Shown here: positions 27,800 to 40,800 of the stretch, piece by piece
Numbering within the stretch: the first letter of the stretch is position 1
Layout: each line of letters starts with the position of its first letter
The notes under the pieces: generated by a model
The model's database searches: none
Told to the model about the DNA's origin: nothing
The model's input: the letters and a program-made list of their open reading frames with translations, nothing else
Program-made: the position numbers and the translations under genes
DNA from: Strix aluco
Lineage: Eukaryota; Chordata; Aves; Strigiformes; Strigidae
Assembly (NCBI RefSeq): GCF_031877795.1
Contig: NC_133933.1
Location: 70,436,503-70,500,502 of the forward strand
DNA length: 64,000 nucleotides
Direction: 5' to 3'

Positions 27800-27870
27800 C
27801 ATAGCATCATAGAATGGTTTGCATTGGAAGGGACCTTAAAGATCACCTAGTTCCAACCCCCCACCATGGG
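27800..27870 (-). mobile_element. CR1 retrotransposon, 3'-terminal fragment (about 70 bp)
   Basis: Read on the minus strand it is CCCATGGTGGGGGGTTGGAA, then CTAGGTGATCTTTAAGG, then TCCCTTCCAATGCAAACCATTCTATGATGCTATG, the standard avian CR1 3' end. Nothing of ORF2 remains. It lies in the AKAP7 intron, in the sense orientation. Confidence 0.9.
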
Positions 27871-28075
27871 AAATAAACTCATTTCTGAAATTCTCAGAGA
27901 ATTATGGTTTTGCAGATCAGAAGAGGATGGGGAAGCATACAAATATGAAGATAGCCTTCTTGTGAAATATAATCATGATGAATGGTACAGCACCTGGCAA
28001 GTTAGCCAACCAAGAAGTACAGCACTTTATCCTGTGGGGCAGCAGCCATATGAGGCAATATGGAGGGAGGGATGT

Positions 28076-28111
28076 CCTTCCAACTATTGTTCGCCCTTCC
28101 AACTATTGTTC
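28076..28111 (+). repeat. Short tandem duplication, two 17-bp copies, period 19
   Basis: CCTTCCAACTATTGTTC occurs at 28076-28092 and again at 28095-28111 without mismatch, separated by two bases. Confidence 0.85.
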
Positions 28112-31100
28112 CTGTAGTTCCTGACTACAATCAAGAAGGTCCTCCTTCTTCTCTCCATCTGAGTCCAGGGTAGGTACAGAGACACCATTTCACTGTTCTG
28201 AGAACACTGAACTTAGCAGGAAGGCTGACCCATCTGATGTCTACATGATCTAATGTTTGATCCACAAGTATCAGTGGATCAATCTGGACAGAAACAGAGC
28301 TTATTACTTTAGATACAGTAAAATCACTTTCATTGCATCAAGGGAGTAGTACAGTTTTACTTTATCTCAATATAAATGTTACTAATAGAGTCTGTTGAAA
28401 AAGACACCACGATCAACCTATTCTGGTCAACGTCCTCACCCTCTGCACTGCTAATCCTTCCCACGTGCAAGAAAAGCTTCGGCTCCTTGCCACCCCAGCA
28501 TCCTCTGCCAGCAGCAGGAAGTCAGCAACACCATGTGTGCGTATGTTCACAAGGTATTGAGGCTGCTCAGCAATTTGCAAGACTGAGCCTGCATATTTCT
28601 GAAGCAACAGATATTCTTTACTAGATCTAGTCATACAGTGGAAGAAATTGTTGTGGCTAGATGATGCTTACCATCATCTGCCCCAGGGTTTTTGAGGATT
28701 CTTTAATTCACTTCAAGCAAAAGTCAACCAATGGTGGAGAAATGCTTAACCTCACTGGGGTGATTTTGCCTTAAAGGAGTGCTCACATAACCCGCTTTGC
28801 TATGGATCAATGCACACAGCGTACATCACCAGTGCACGGTGTACATGACCAGGGATGGTGGCAGCAATGACTACATGGGACCAGCAACCTCTTCTGTCAG
28901 CACTTTTGAATCTAGAAGAGGAAGGGGCTTTATGGCCATAGAGCCATTATTGTTTTGCTTATCTAACAACTGCCAGCACAGTAACTTTTTTTCTATCAAC
29001 ATTTATCTGTAACAAATGAGGTTAATTAGTACTGTGTATGATGACGTGTTTCTTGCTAGAACTCACTATGAAAGATGGTAGCTTGTAGTAATCCACCACA
29101 AAGTACAGGCAGGGTTATTGGGTGCCAAAGCTCACACAACTCCCACATAGCAGGTAAAGAGGACTGTGATCATAGTGAAGGTGAAAGGAAAAGACAAGAG
29201 TTATCTTATGCCCCCTCTGCCAGTCAGTTAAATGAATATAAAATGTATATATAATTCTCTCTCTCCCAACGTGTTTGGGACCCAGTTCAGTTGCAGAGGT
29301 ACTGACAGTAAAGTAATAGTAGCATGTGAATAGAAGATGGGACGTTTGGCCTCAATATGGAAAATAAATGCAATTTCAACAATATAGGAAGAATCCATGC
29401 AAATACTTCTGCCAAATATTATGTAGCATCTGATACATTTCCGCCTACGTAAAGTGTTAGTTTGGCAATTACACTGACCATAAGACGGTCATTAAGCTAT
29501 TCACCCTTGAATACCTCAGCTAATCCACAGTCTAGGTACAACAGACAGGAACAAACTTCCCACAGAAATATCCAGGAGGGAAGTTTTAAGATGGTCTTAA
29601 CCATCAGTGCAAACGTTTTCTGCAGCTGGCTCCCTGTGGCATCAGTGGAAGACAGAAAACAACCAATATATTGCAGTAACAGCAGGCTTCACTCGGGGAC
29701 TGGGCAGTTCTCATCTTACTACACAGTCACCAATCACTGGAAGCTGATTCTCTGCTGACACACTTTTTGAAAAGTGATCATTAAGTTCATTAAAGTTCCA
29801 ACTCCATCAACATGGAGTCAGTTTTAGCAACCTCATCTGCATTTCAAAGTTCAGAAGACCCCGATGAGAAACTTTTTTATTCTTTCTCATCATCTCTTAG
29901 TGCGATCAAGAAGTGTTGGTACCCATCCCATCATGAAACTAGTCACCTATACCAATTAGCTAGTCCTGTCTTCTGTTTGCTACAACTGAACTGAAATGAA
30001 ATCTTTTCCTAACTTCTCCGGGTAATTCTTCAAGTCCTTTAATACAAACAGGTTTGGTTAAGGGCTTTGCTCAAGTTTCTCAGTGTACAATAGTTATGGA
30101 TCAGTGTGGTCCAAAGTACTCCCAAATAAGGCCTTCATCCTCACGTATGTCTTAATTTCATACGTGTAAGTGCATGCTACATGCAAATTAGACTTTTAAC
30201 CAAATTTACAGTTTTTACTATTTTAGAACAGTTACAAATTGACCTGGACATTTTTTGATTATGAACCAAAGAACTCACTGTCTTTGCTCATGTTTCCTTT
30301 CAGGAAAAAAGCAGTTCTTCCATGTCTCTAAATAAATGATATAATAAACAATGCTGCTTTTTCCCTCCATCAGTAACATAACTTAATAGCAAGGCAATCC
30401 CATTTGACTTGATTAATCTCCAGAATGTCTAGTTGCAATTCATTTTACACAAAACATCCTGCCAGGAAGGTGGAAGGTAGCCTAACATCTGCAATCTAAT
30501 AGATTATAGAGCAAGACAGTCTGTTGCATACTTATGAAATAGTAAAACGTAGCTTTGTTTTAAAAATTATACAATTCTGTGTTTCAAAATTCCTTATACC
30601 GAAATAAAAACTGGTACAAAAATTAAATTCAATAAACTAATTTCTTTCCACAGGCCATATGTGCTGATAGGACTTAAATTCGGACTTACATATGTTTGTA
30701 TTAAACATAAAGGGAAAAAAAAATTGAATGTCACTTTTTCAATTAAAAGTCAAATACCACCTGAAATGACTATAGATCAGACACTGGAAGAAATTGGAAG
30801 AAATTCTGCAATATGTGTTCATACCATGTCGGACTATTTTCTAAAATCACTTTTTAATTAAAAAACCCAACCAAACAACCCAAAAACGTAAAGTCATTTT
30901 AGTTTCAAGGAGGATTGCCTAAGGCATATGGATACATCTAACATAATTTTAAAAACTCCCTAATTTCACATTCACCATTATTTTTATTCTCTTTATTTCA
31001 AGATGAATATATTCTCCATTTTTTGAGGTCACAAATAGGCATTCACTGCTGAAGGATTTTTAAATCTCCTTTCTCCTATTTAAAAGACTATTCTATCTAG

Positions 31101-34100
31101 ACTATCATCCCCTCCTGGATATCTTGCAATGAAGTTGAACTTCACAGTTCTTCTACACCCTATTTTCTCTCCCAGATTTTTCTTAAATGTCCTTCACTTT
31201 GTCTTCACTGGTGCATTCTTCTAGCAGTCTTGCTCCATGACTGAAGGATTATTTTTGACAGTCAACGTCAATCCCAAGAATGGACATACAAGTAGAGATA
31301 CTCATGATTCACAAACAGTAATGACAGTCTTGGCTGTCATCAGCCCTTGGTTAGGCTTATTGTCTTGGTCATCAAAACTAACGCTGTCAGTTGCAAGAGG
31401 AGAAAAACTTGCATAATTTTCAGCTTTGACATGGTAAGTATTGAACATTTAGTTTTGGTTGGGATCACTAAATTTTCTTTCTTTTCTTATAGTATAGAAT
31501 GGAAGCAATCTTAGCAACCGAATCACAGGCACTCTGAATTTCTATGAGGGAAAAAGACAAATAACACCTAGTTGTTATTCAAAATGTCATTTTAAGGAAT
31601 GCACCTTTCCTTCAAACTAGTTGTTTTTTCATCCACATCATGCACCTCTTTGCCTGTGTACATCATGTGTGTATGAGCGAACATATGCATAGGAATGAAG
31701 AAACAACATTACACAGGGAGATTGGCAAAACAGGAAAGAATATAAGCACTGGAGAATGGAGTGTATATAGGACTCGCCAAAATCAGCTGATGAATGTGTT
31801 TTCACATTTAGGGAAGAAGTAGGGAAAAGGATAGCATCTTTACAGTATCAGAGCAGGTATCCCTTTGAGCAATTGAGAGTTAAAACCTCACAAAACAGAA
31901 GTGAAAAGGACACACAACCTGTGGGACAGAGCTAGCAGTACTGGAAACTAGTTAGACAGCCTGGCAAACATACAAGGGCTGTTTAACAGGGATTCACTTA
32001 CTACTTGTGGTAGGCAAACCTGTCCTGTCTCTCATGACAGAAAGACAAACAATGCATCTTTTGTGCTATAGCCACATAAACGCAAAATAATTTGTGATAA
32101 CTTAGAGCGAACTGCAAATTTGGCCAAGTCATTGTTTTGTAAATGTAACTTTCAGGATTTTCAAAATCAGCTTAAGACCTAAATAAAATAGTTGCATTTC
32201 ATTCACTGAACTTTTCTTTACCCTCAAAAACCAACCCCTAGTTTGATACAGCTGAGCAATTTTTGGTCAGGCCCAAAAGAGCAAGATCTGGGCTGAATGT
32301 GGCTGGCCTGGCTGTGTGTTGGAGCTTGCTTGCTTGCCTGGTTCCTGTGCACAGGATATGTAGATTCAGGCCCTGTGTTCATTTACTTATTTCCACAACT
32401 GTTTGCATGTGTTATATTCAATATGCACCATAAGTAATAGGGTATAATAGCTACCAAAGAACAAATTAAGTGCTTAATCTCATTAAATCAAAACACATAG
32501 AAGTGCTTGCATCGCTATGCTCTGCCCTCTAAAGTTGTGAATCACATCTTTTACAATGCAAATAGGTTTCATCTTCTGTTTTGAAGTGACCAGCCTTATT
32601 TCACATCAGTAATTGTCTGACACGGGAATTTTGTATGCATTCAATATGTAACAGCCTTTTTAAACAATTTCTGGCCAGACTCTAATCTTTGGTTTCCTAT
32701 CAGGTAGCAAATGGGCTAACGCATATACAGCTAAAATGAAGTGTAACAATGCTTATTTTGGACAATGCTTTCTTTTATGCCACATTAAAAAGTGTCATGC
32801 TACGAAGTTAAAATAAATAAACAACTTCAGACCAGAAAAAAGCTTCCAATGAGATCAGTTCAAAAAGCAATTAAAGATCATTCCAAAATGAAAAAGCACT
32901 TATTTAGTGTTGACATAAGCAAATCAATACGAAGCTTAACATCAGGGTTATCATACAGGGAATTCCTTCATGATCTTAGAACATGAAGAACTGTTAGACT
33001 ATACACTAGTATATTTTGGAATAGACACTCTTTCAAAAGCCCCTCCTTAAACAGAGCAAGCCAAATTTTGAAACCCTCACCAACTTCACTGGAATTTAAC
33101 ATTGTTGAATGGGAGAAGAAATAAAGTTGTTTATTTTTTGTTTTGTTTTTGGCTTTTTTAAAAATAGATTTCTACCCTATGACTTTTAATAAAAGTCTCC
33201 ATAAATTTATCAAATTTATGTAACCTCTAAAACTAATTTTCTATTCACGAGAATAACTTCCTTCAAATTTATAGGAATCTGAGGGATCTCTTGTGCAAAA
33301 TCAGGGTAATATTATCAATATGGTTTCATTTTATGTACCTAAAAACAAAGAAAAAACTAGTTAAGCCACCGGTTATTTAAAAAGGTTCTTCTGGTAAGGG
33401 ACTCAACACAGGATACATTGATGAATATACATAAAGGCAGCATTGGGAGATGCTGAATCAGATGTCTGCACCCCTGTAGAAAGCTCCTCAGCCTTAGAGT
33501 CGTTCATGATCATTCACTGAGACAACTGAAAGAATAGGTTGTGAAGGTCCTAAATGCCTAAGTTGTAACAGCTTCTACTCATGCTTTACTTGTATCTCTG
33601 TCCCACAACCAGTAGTGAGGACTGATACTTCTCTGCTTTCCTCCTCTGCAGAATGCACTAGCTCTTTGCTCCCCAGAGTACATTCTGGGAATTGATTTCT
33701 ATGAAGCGTGGCAGAAAAACTGTTTATTTAGATAGTACTTAGTAAACCAAATTGTATTTGTTGGCATGGCTGATAAGGTTCTTCACAAAAAGCATATTTA
33801 AGCTGTAAAGCTCCGTGCCAGAAGACGGTACAGATACTCCAAGTTTACATGGATTTAAGAGGTGACTGGAAAATTTATTGGAAGAAAAATTTATTTAAGA
33901 CTTTGAATTATAAAGAATACCACCCCACTTCACAAAGTTCACTAGCTATGAAGCGCTGCAGCATTGGAGCTGTATTTTGAAGAAACGCCTTCTTACGCCT
34001 GCCCTTTTCTAATGGTTCTATCAGGCATCCTGTGCCTACAATGCTAGGGAGAGGGATCTTAAATTTGGTTCAGAACTACCACTCTTATGATCTTACCAAA

Positions 34101-34303
34101 GCTGTAAAACTTGGCTAAATGTTTTCCAAGGTTATACCTGTATTTGAAGAGAATAGAGAGGGATGTGAAATACATACTGTGTGTAGATACAAGATGTGAG
34201 AAAGCTGCTGTTCAAACTTAATAATACAACTCAGCTTCCACTTGTCAGTACTTTGGTGCATTTCAGTCATAGCCATCTTTTAATTTCTAAGGTTAAATTT
34301 ATC

Positions 34304-34323
34304 TTTTTTTTTTTTTTTTTTTT
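34304..34323 (+). repeat. Poly(T) run, 20 bases
   Basis: This is an uninterrupted T run. No gene-derived sequence was recognised on either side, so it is not taken as a retrocopy tail. Confidence 0.85.
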
Positions 34324-36926
34324 AAACAATGCAGATTAGGCAATGAGTTGAAGAAAAATTCAATTCGGACTTGACGTGAAATAGATCTAAACTCTTATTT
34401 TAAAAAGCATGCCATGAAAGCAGTGAGCTTTCACCTCACTCAACACAAATATATACTATGTAACACTACCAGATAATAAAATCTACAACACCTTTTGAAA
34501 CTATACTATACATGAAATGGAAACATTTCCTTACTAAGTAAGGAACTCTCAGCCATTCAATAACTGGCATTTGTCAGCTGTGTTTAACTTGAGGCACCTC
34601 AGCTGAAACAAAGCTTACAGGAAGACCATAATGAAGTTTAGACATTTTCATCGTCACTGTGACTGAGTCCAGTCAAGCAGCACAGTGAGCTGCTGTTTAC
34701 TGCAAATGCTTGCCTTTATTTAATGTACTTTTTTTTCTCATATACAACAATCACATGATCGTGATTTGCACCTGCATGTTTGCTAACCAAGATAATTTAG
34801 TGGCAATAAAAAGCCCGGGTTACTTTCCCAACACAATTAGTTTAAAGGCCATCATGATAATGTGATAGGAAGATGAAAAATGGATGTGAAAGTCATTCCC
34901 TTCTGCCTCTTCGTATGCCCAGCTTCAAGCCATCCATCTAGCTCGGGCAGGGCCATGCTAGATACACAGCCACGCATGGCAGTGTTTCCTGCCAGCGCCT
35001 GGAGGGAGGACCAGGCATGGCAGAAGAGAGGGAGGGAGGCCAAGGGACCAGCTGAAAGAAAAGCCCCTTTCTCTTCTTTTTTCTCCAGACTGTGCTGGAC
35101 TGCGGGGAAAGCCAATCATATCCACCATGCTCATCACATACTTGCTCAGTCTTTCTCTTTTTAAGATGTCTCAGTCTATCTTACTCCCCCACAAACACTG
35201 GTAAAACAGTGCCACATCTATTTTTTCCTCCTCATTTCAGACACCGCCCTCTTACCTCATCCATAGCCAGACCTCCTTGCTTCAGATTCCCATCATCCTA
35301 TAACTATCCTTTTTGTCCCTTCCTCATTCCCAGGGGTTTGTGCCACACCTTTCAGTTGCTACATGCCAAAAGCCCACCTCTTTCAAAAGCCTTTGTGACT
35401 TTGCACACAACGACCTCTCATGAATGATTTTTTTTTTGACTACAAGCAGTTTGAGGTCATGCTATGCTAAATGTTACATTCTGTGTATGTTCCATTCACT
35501 CACAGGAGCACATACAAAGAAAGCTGATGCATGACAGGTAATGCCAGAAGAAAAGTCAAAAAGCAGTGAAGTGAGGGAACCAAGAGAAGCAGGACACAGA
35601 AGAATCTATCGCTTCTTTGTATCTTTTGATCTGCTCGAGAGAACAATCTTAAAAACAATTTGTATCTGCTGTCTGTCTTCACCTATTCTGTATATTAAAA
35701 CTGAGATGCACTAGGTACTTGATTTTCACATAAAGACATTCTGTACTGACTATATGATAAAAAAGTTTTGAAATACAAATATTTCTAGCCATTTTCCACT
35801 GTGCAAAATTTACAACATTTACCCTCATACCATGACCTGTGAAGGAAAAACATTTAAAAACAGCCAACTCATTTGCTTGAGGCTGTCTTCTAGATTTCTT
35901 GCATTAAGGGACACTTTTTTTTTTTTTAAATTGATGGTATAAACTCTGATTTTATTTATGCCTAGACAGCTTCCTGAGTAACAAGAATGAAATATAAACC
36001 AGATCAGATAACTGGATTTTCTAGACTACAGCTAATGAATTATGTGAATTTAGTTAAAACTGATTTCAGACATAATGTGACAGAAATTTGGCTGCATCTT
36101 CTAGAAGAAAGGTTGACAATATTTCACTGAGCAAGAAGTCAAGAGTAAATATTTTATTGTGTAACCAAACTTAGGTCAAATACCATTTTCAGCACATAAT
36201 TTAACAGAAAAAAACATTCCAGTCAAATTAGCTAGCTTGACTCAGTGCACCAAAGGATAAGGCAATCAGAACTGCTTCCTCTAATTCTAACTTATATTTA
36301 CTCAACTAAAAGCAAAACCAGAGATATATACTTGATAGTCACTTCAGACACTACCAGATAAATACATAAAGTGCAACTATTTGCTCACTCAGCTAAAAAC
36401 TACACATCGAACCAACACCCAAACGGAAAATGAACTGATGATTTCCTTCATCATCTGTCAACATTGCCATCAACAAAATCTCCATTCTTTCTATCTGTTG
36501 CTAATGAGTATTAACCATCAACATGTGTATGGTAACAACATCAAAACCTCATCTATTACTCTAAATTGCACTTGTTAAAATCGCACTTGCTTTTCGTCCT
36601 TTTTCAACTCCTACTCTGAATGACACTTGCTAAAAAGGAAAATTAAAATACTCACTTTGGCTACATTTGCATAGAGAAATGGGCTGCTAGAATGCTCATA
36701 AACAAGATCTGATATAATCACTTATCTCTATTACAAAGAAATCTTCATCTATTTAGTGGAAGTAGTGCTCAATTTGCCTCCACCTATCCCCATCCTTTCT
36801 CTAAAAAGCAATCAGCTAATTTTCTACAAGGAAAACCCCCAAACCCAAGGAACGCCTGTCAGCTTCCCGCAGCGTTCCCCTCCCCGAGGCGGCGGCAGGC
36901 AGCGCCGCACACTACTGCCCACTTAC

Positions 36927-36975
36927 TGATTTTTTCCTCCCCTCTGGAGAAAGGAAAGCAGCAGAGCTGGCCCAT
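36927..36975 (-). CDS. AKAP7: AKAP7 alternative first coding exon (short, lipid-anchored alpha/beta-type isoform)
   Basis: The ATG at 36975-36973 lies in a good Kozak context (GCCATGG). It opens 16 codons plus one base: MGQLCCFPFSRGEEKI, then A. The donor is ATCA|GTAAGT, with GT at 36926-36925. The leftover A joins GT of the exon at 11085 to give Ser, then Glu-Lys, matching the mammalian alpha junction (KISEK). Gly2 is the known N-myristoylation site and Cys5/Cys6 the palmitoylation sites that tether AKAP15/18-alpha to the plasma membrane, where it brings PKA to L-type calcium channels. Spliced directly to the terminal exon the product is 83 residues, close to the human alpha form (about 81). 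The 5' UTR runs upstream into a CpG island; its start is not fixed by sequence. I did not find the extra 23-residue beta exon, which does not exclude it. Confidence 0.92.
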
Positions 36976-37110
36976 GGCATCGACCGCTTTCTTTTCTTCC
37001 TTGTCCTCTCTGCGTGCCCCTCAATCAAAAGCTGTAGATCGGGCTGCAGTCCGTGAAGAAATTGCTTATTCTGCTCTGGGAGCGGCGGGAGACCGGGAGT
37101 GAGCGGCAGG

Positions 37111-37181
37111 GCAGGCCCCGCCCCCAGCCCGCCCCGCCCGGCCCCGCCCCCGGCCCCGCCCCCGGCCCGGCCCGGCCCCGC
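37111..37181 (-). repeat. GC-box tandem repeat with G-quadruplex potential
   Basis: On the plus strand the block is an irregular tandem of GCCCCGCCCCCG-like units followed by GGCCC units. On the minus strand, which is the non-template strand for AKAP7, it reads as more than eight runs of three to five G with short C-containing loops, meeting the usual G-quadruplex pattern several times over. It lies just upstream of the short-isoform first exon. Confidence 0.7.
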
Positions 37182-37330
37182 TCGCAGCCTGCGCCCTGCC
37201 CCTGCCGTGCAATCTGTCTTGAAGACAGCTGCCCGATTTTCCCTTTCTCGTCCTTAGGTTAAAGGAGAGAAGGGTACTTAAAAAAACAGGCACCGTTTGG
37301 CCACCTTAAATAAGGCGCCGGTTGGTTTAA

Positions 37331-37699
37331 AAAGTGTAAGTGTGGCTGTGTGCCCTCTGCCACCACACCTCCCCTCTGCCTCAGGAAAGCGGGCTCAGAA
37401 AGGGGACAAAATACGGTTAAGTATACACTAAATCTATATATTAAGTATTTTTACTTAATAAATGGGCTTTCCTACTTTCCCCCAGAAGCAAAAATGAGGT
37501 TATAAAACTAAGCAAGGAAAAAAGCTGGTCTTGCTGCCGGAGGAGCAGCAGCCCTAGCGAGAGATGCTGACAAAGAGCCCGGGATTACCGCCCGCCCTGC
37601 CGTCGGGGTTCGCCACCGATTTCGGTAGGAACAGAGCAGGTCACTTCACTGCAGGTTACCAGCCCTCCTCAACAGCGAATGTATTACAAGTTGTGCGTG
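37331..37699. other. Upstream flank of the internal promoter
   Basis: Moderately GC-rich patches occur at 37535-37640. A plus-strand GTAAGT donor-like site lies at 37336-37341. The plus-strand frame at 37564-37761 runs into the LINE remnant and is not a gene. Confidence 0.5.
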
Positions 37700-37885
37700 A
37701 GGAAGGTCACCCGGTGGATGTAACCAACGTAGACTTTTCTAAGGTAATAAAAAACCAATGAGATGCAACATCAGTAAAGAGTAAATTAGTGATTAACGAT
37801 GAAAAATAATCAAAGGCAGTCCTCCAGGGATTAGTACTAATCCCAACATTACTCAACAGAGTCATTAGTTACCTGAAAGTAAATA
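37700..37885 (+). mobile_element. Ancient LINE reverse-transcriptase remnant (CR1/L3-like), heavily decayed
   Basis: On the plus strand 37714-37749 reads VDVTNVDFSKVI, matching RT motif A (CR1: VDVVYLDFSKAF). In the same frame, 37816-37878 reads AVLQGLVLIPTLLNRVISYL, matching motif B and what follows (CR1: [20 protein letters not shown]). Between the two are stop codons and about 37 fewer codons than in the intact CR1 of this window, so a deletion has occurred. Two ordered motifs in the right spacing class make chance unlikely. The family (CR1, L3 or L2) cannot be fixed by eye, and the ends are approximate. Confidence 0.75.
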
Positions 37886-40800
37886 AGTAATGAAACACCT
37901 TAGTACATGCAGTGAGACAGGATAGTGAATGAGCACAGCCTGTATGGCTTTGGCAAACTGAGTCTATTCATTCGAAGAATGTAAATAAACCCAAACGTAA
38001 AGGCATATATTCTGTCTAAATATTCTTGTGTTCACCAGAACCAAAAGTGTCCAGCTTCCTACCTATTTTGTCTTGTAGTTCACTGAATTTTTAAAGGAAT
38101 TAGACAGTTCCTACTGGGGTGCTCACATGCTGTTACCTATCAAAGCATCCTTGCAGGTTAAGTATCTTGTGAATATCCCAGCTTTGGCTGCAAATAGGTG
38201 TCATCACAAACTGTTCTGTTAGACAACAAAGAATGTACATGACATATGTGTCTGAGAAGTAGCTCTTTGGTGTCCAAAGATCTCGTACTGAAGACTGATC
38301 CTTGGTAAGCCACTCATAATGACAATAGTCCCTGGATGCCCCATGGCTCTTAAAAGTTGAGCTCATACCGCAATTTTTCCTTCACTGTGGGAATTAATAA
38401 AATCTCCTCTTCTATCTGGATGTGTGTTTCTGCTAACATGTAGGTATTTAATATTTTGAGACTTCTACGTCTGTTTAATTTACCAGAAATTTGTCAACAA
38501 CTTTTAAAGTTATTGCTGTAACGGTCAGGTAACACATACGCACATACACATACGCAAAGCATGATCCCACAAGCTTTCTGTCATTAGGCTAATAATGAAG
38601 GCATGCAGGTATACATAGAAATTGTGGGATTACAGTCTAGAAAGTCTGCACACAATTTCCTGTCTAGTATATCCAGGAAAACCAGTGTTTCATTGAATGG
38701 TCATCTGTGTGCACTGGCAAATGGTGCACCTTTCACGGCTGCAGTCACTTTGTTTTTGAAAGTAATTTTTTTGCATTCACAATGTAAACAAAAATTCAGA
38801 AGAAATCAAATCCACCAATACTTTCTATTAAAAGACCTAATCTTGCACAATACCTGCAGTCACTGACACATTTTGAGCACCCACTGAATAACAGAGAGCC
38901 TGTGATAGCAATGGCTCTTAACATTTAATATTAATACGAAGGATGGATAAAGCATGCAATCGTTTATCACACCGATAAATGATAAGGCTTATATTCTTGT
39001 TAATATTTTAAAGTCTAATATTTACAGCCGAAAAGAGAATCCATTTGCCACAAAATGAGGGTATGAATTCTGTTACTATTAACCTGCACTTTTTTAGTGT
39101 TCTAGTTTATATGACACACCTTCTAGAAAACCAACAATTTAAGCGGTGGCAGAAATTCTCCACAAAAATGTCTAGTGCTTCATATTCAAGCTACTATTTG
39201 ATTATTCATGAAATTATATGTTTGTTTTCTGAGATGTAAGAATCTAAGACTGGGGAATCCTATAAATATTTTGTATTTCTTACAGAGACAAGTCAGCTTA
39301 TCTGAGAAGAACAAGTGTAATATATTTAACTTGTTTGTTAGGCATGGTTCCTTATGAAAACAGAACTGTCTTTAAGCTAAGTACTATTCCAAAACTAAGA
39401 TGCATTAATATAAGGTTGCCAGATTGTAATATTCTTTATTCTTTTCCATCATTACTCTGTTATTAACAATAATTAAATCATCTACTGTTTTACGAATTAT
39501 TATCTTCCAGTAGCAGAAACAAAAAAAAAATCAGGATGGTATACAAGTTTTTATAATAACTGTAACAGTTATTAAGTTCTATATTCATAGAAATCCATTT
39601 CAGCTGTGCAGTTGCCTCACTTGTGGAGATGCTATTAGCCTAACCAAGAGCAAAAAGGAAAGAACATGACCCATATTCTACAACGTGAATTAAACATGAA
39701 TACTACAAGGCATAAGTGAAGCCAATCATCAAAGCATAGAGAGACTATTTCTAGGAGTGAGCAGTATCTTTCATTCTGCTCAGGATCAAAACAAGATCAC
39801 AGGCAATATTTTAGGCAAGAAAACAATTATTCTCCACCAGGAAAAGTTAAAAAAAAAATCAGGAATGTTCAAGTAATACACCAAACAATAACATATTTTT
39901 CAGTTTTATGTAGGCATACTCTCCATCTATACAGACAGATCACATCTACGTAGTACCTAAATGCATACAAAACTCCCAGTGCTGTCATCTTTTGACAATC
40001 ATGTTTAACAAAGCAGCATACGAAGCACACAGTCCTCTTGTACTTAAAACAAAGCATCCTTCTGCTAAAACATGCAATAACCATAGTTCTTACTGATTGC
40101 TTCCTAAGTAGTGTGGGCAATCCATGGATGTCAGGCTGACAATACCCTCTTACGCAATTCTGGAATAGTCACAACCAGTGACAGACCTCTTCCATCCATC
40201 TACAAGTCATCTTTTAGCCAAAACTAACAAAGTACATAAGCACAAATGTGCATACAGAGAAGAAACAAAGGATTCAAGGAGGGCTCTTGCCTTTTAGCAC
40301 TGGCCAGATCAGTATACATGCTCTAACTTGCAAGATGAGGATAGGGACCACGAACTGAAGAGCTAGATATGGTCCATCTTAAATATTTGGGCATATATTC
40401 AGTAACAAAAGTGGGCCTGATCACATTTTCAGTGCTTTGCTAGCTCAAGGCCTGCAGTTTGTTCTGTTTTGACATCTCGTGAAATTTTGGTGAGATATAC
40501 AAAGTACGTTTTGACAGAAGTTACCCCACAGCAGCAAAGCTTTCAACTGTTTCAGGCACATAAGTGTGACTGGATATAGAATTATACTAACTCTAGCCAT
40601 ATGAGGCCTAAACAGCCAATTATCATTAAAAATTAAGAAGCCCCAAAAGACACTGATATGTGTTTTGCTGGGAGGCAGGGAAGCTGGAGGACACATTGGG
40701 ATTGAAACTGAGGGGTGGAATTTTTCCAGGGAAGGAATGGCAAGGTGCCATCCTTTATCAAGGATGGTTGCCTAGACTAGCCAAGACAAACTGCAAAACC

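Larger units (their letters stand above)
27871..36859 (-). other. AKAP7: AKAP7 intron up to the internal promoter
   Basis: This is mainly AT-rich unique sequence. It holds a 17-bp direct duplication at 28076-28111 and a 20-base T run at 34304-34323. The slightly GC-richer part at 34880-35110 has open frames on both strands that look like chance. No further gene is supported. Confidence 0.6.
36860..37330 (-). promoter_or_regulatory. AKAP7: CpG-island promoter of the short AKAP7 isoform
   Basis: This is the only strongly GC- and CpG-rich block in the window. It brackets the MGQLCC first exon on the minus strand. Between 37111 and 37181 are repeated GC boxes of the SP1/KLF type (CCCCGCCC and variants), 140-210 bp upstream of the start codon. 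No TATA box lies at the expected place, as is usual for CpG-island promoters. The presumed 5' UTR (36976 to about 37080) is purine-rich on the minus strand. The position and the known internal promoter of mammalian AKAP7 support the call; the start site itself is not visible. Confidence 0.75.

Noticed and set aside
30651-30861. Plus-strand 66-codon frame behind an acceptor-like CTTTCCACAG
   Set aside because: It starts at GTG, is AT-rich, has no partner donor or homologous family that I can name, and lies antisense in the AKAP7 intron.
34852-35164. Overlapping open frames on both strands (87 and 94 codons)
   Set aside because: Local GC content explains the lack of stops. No domain or splice context was seen.
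37303-37314. CCTTAAATAAGG, resembling an SRF CArG box
   Set aside because: There are eight A/T bases between CC and GG rather than six, so it does not fit the CArG consensus.
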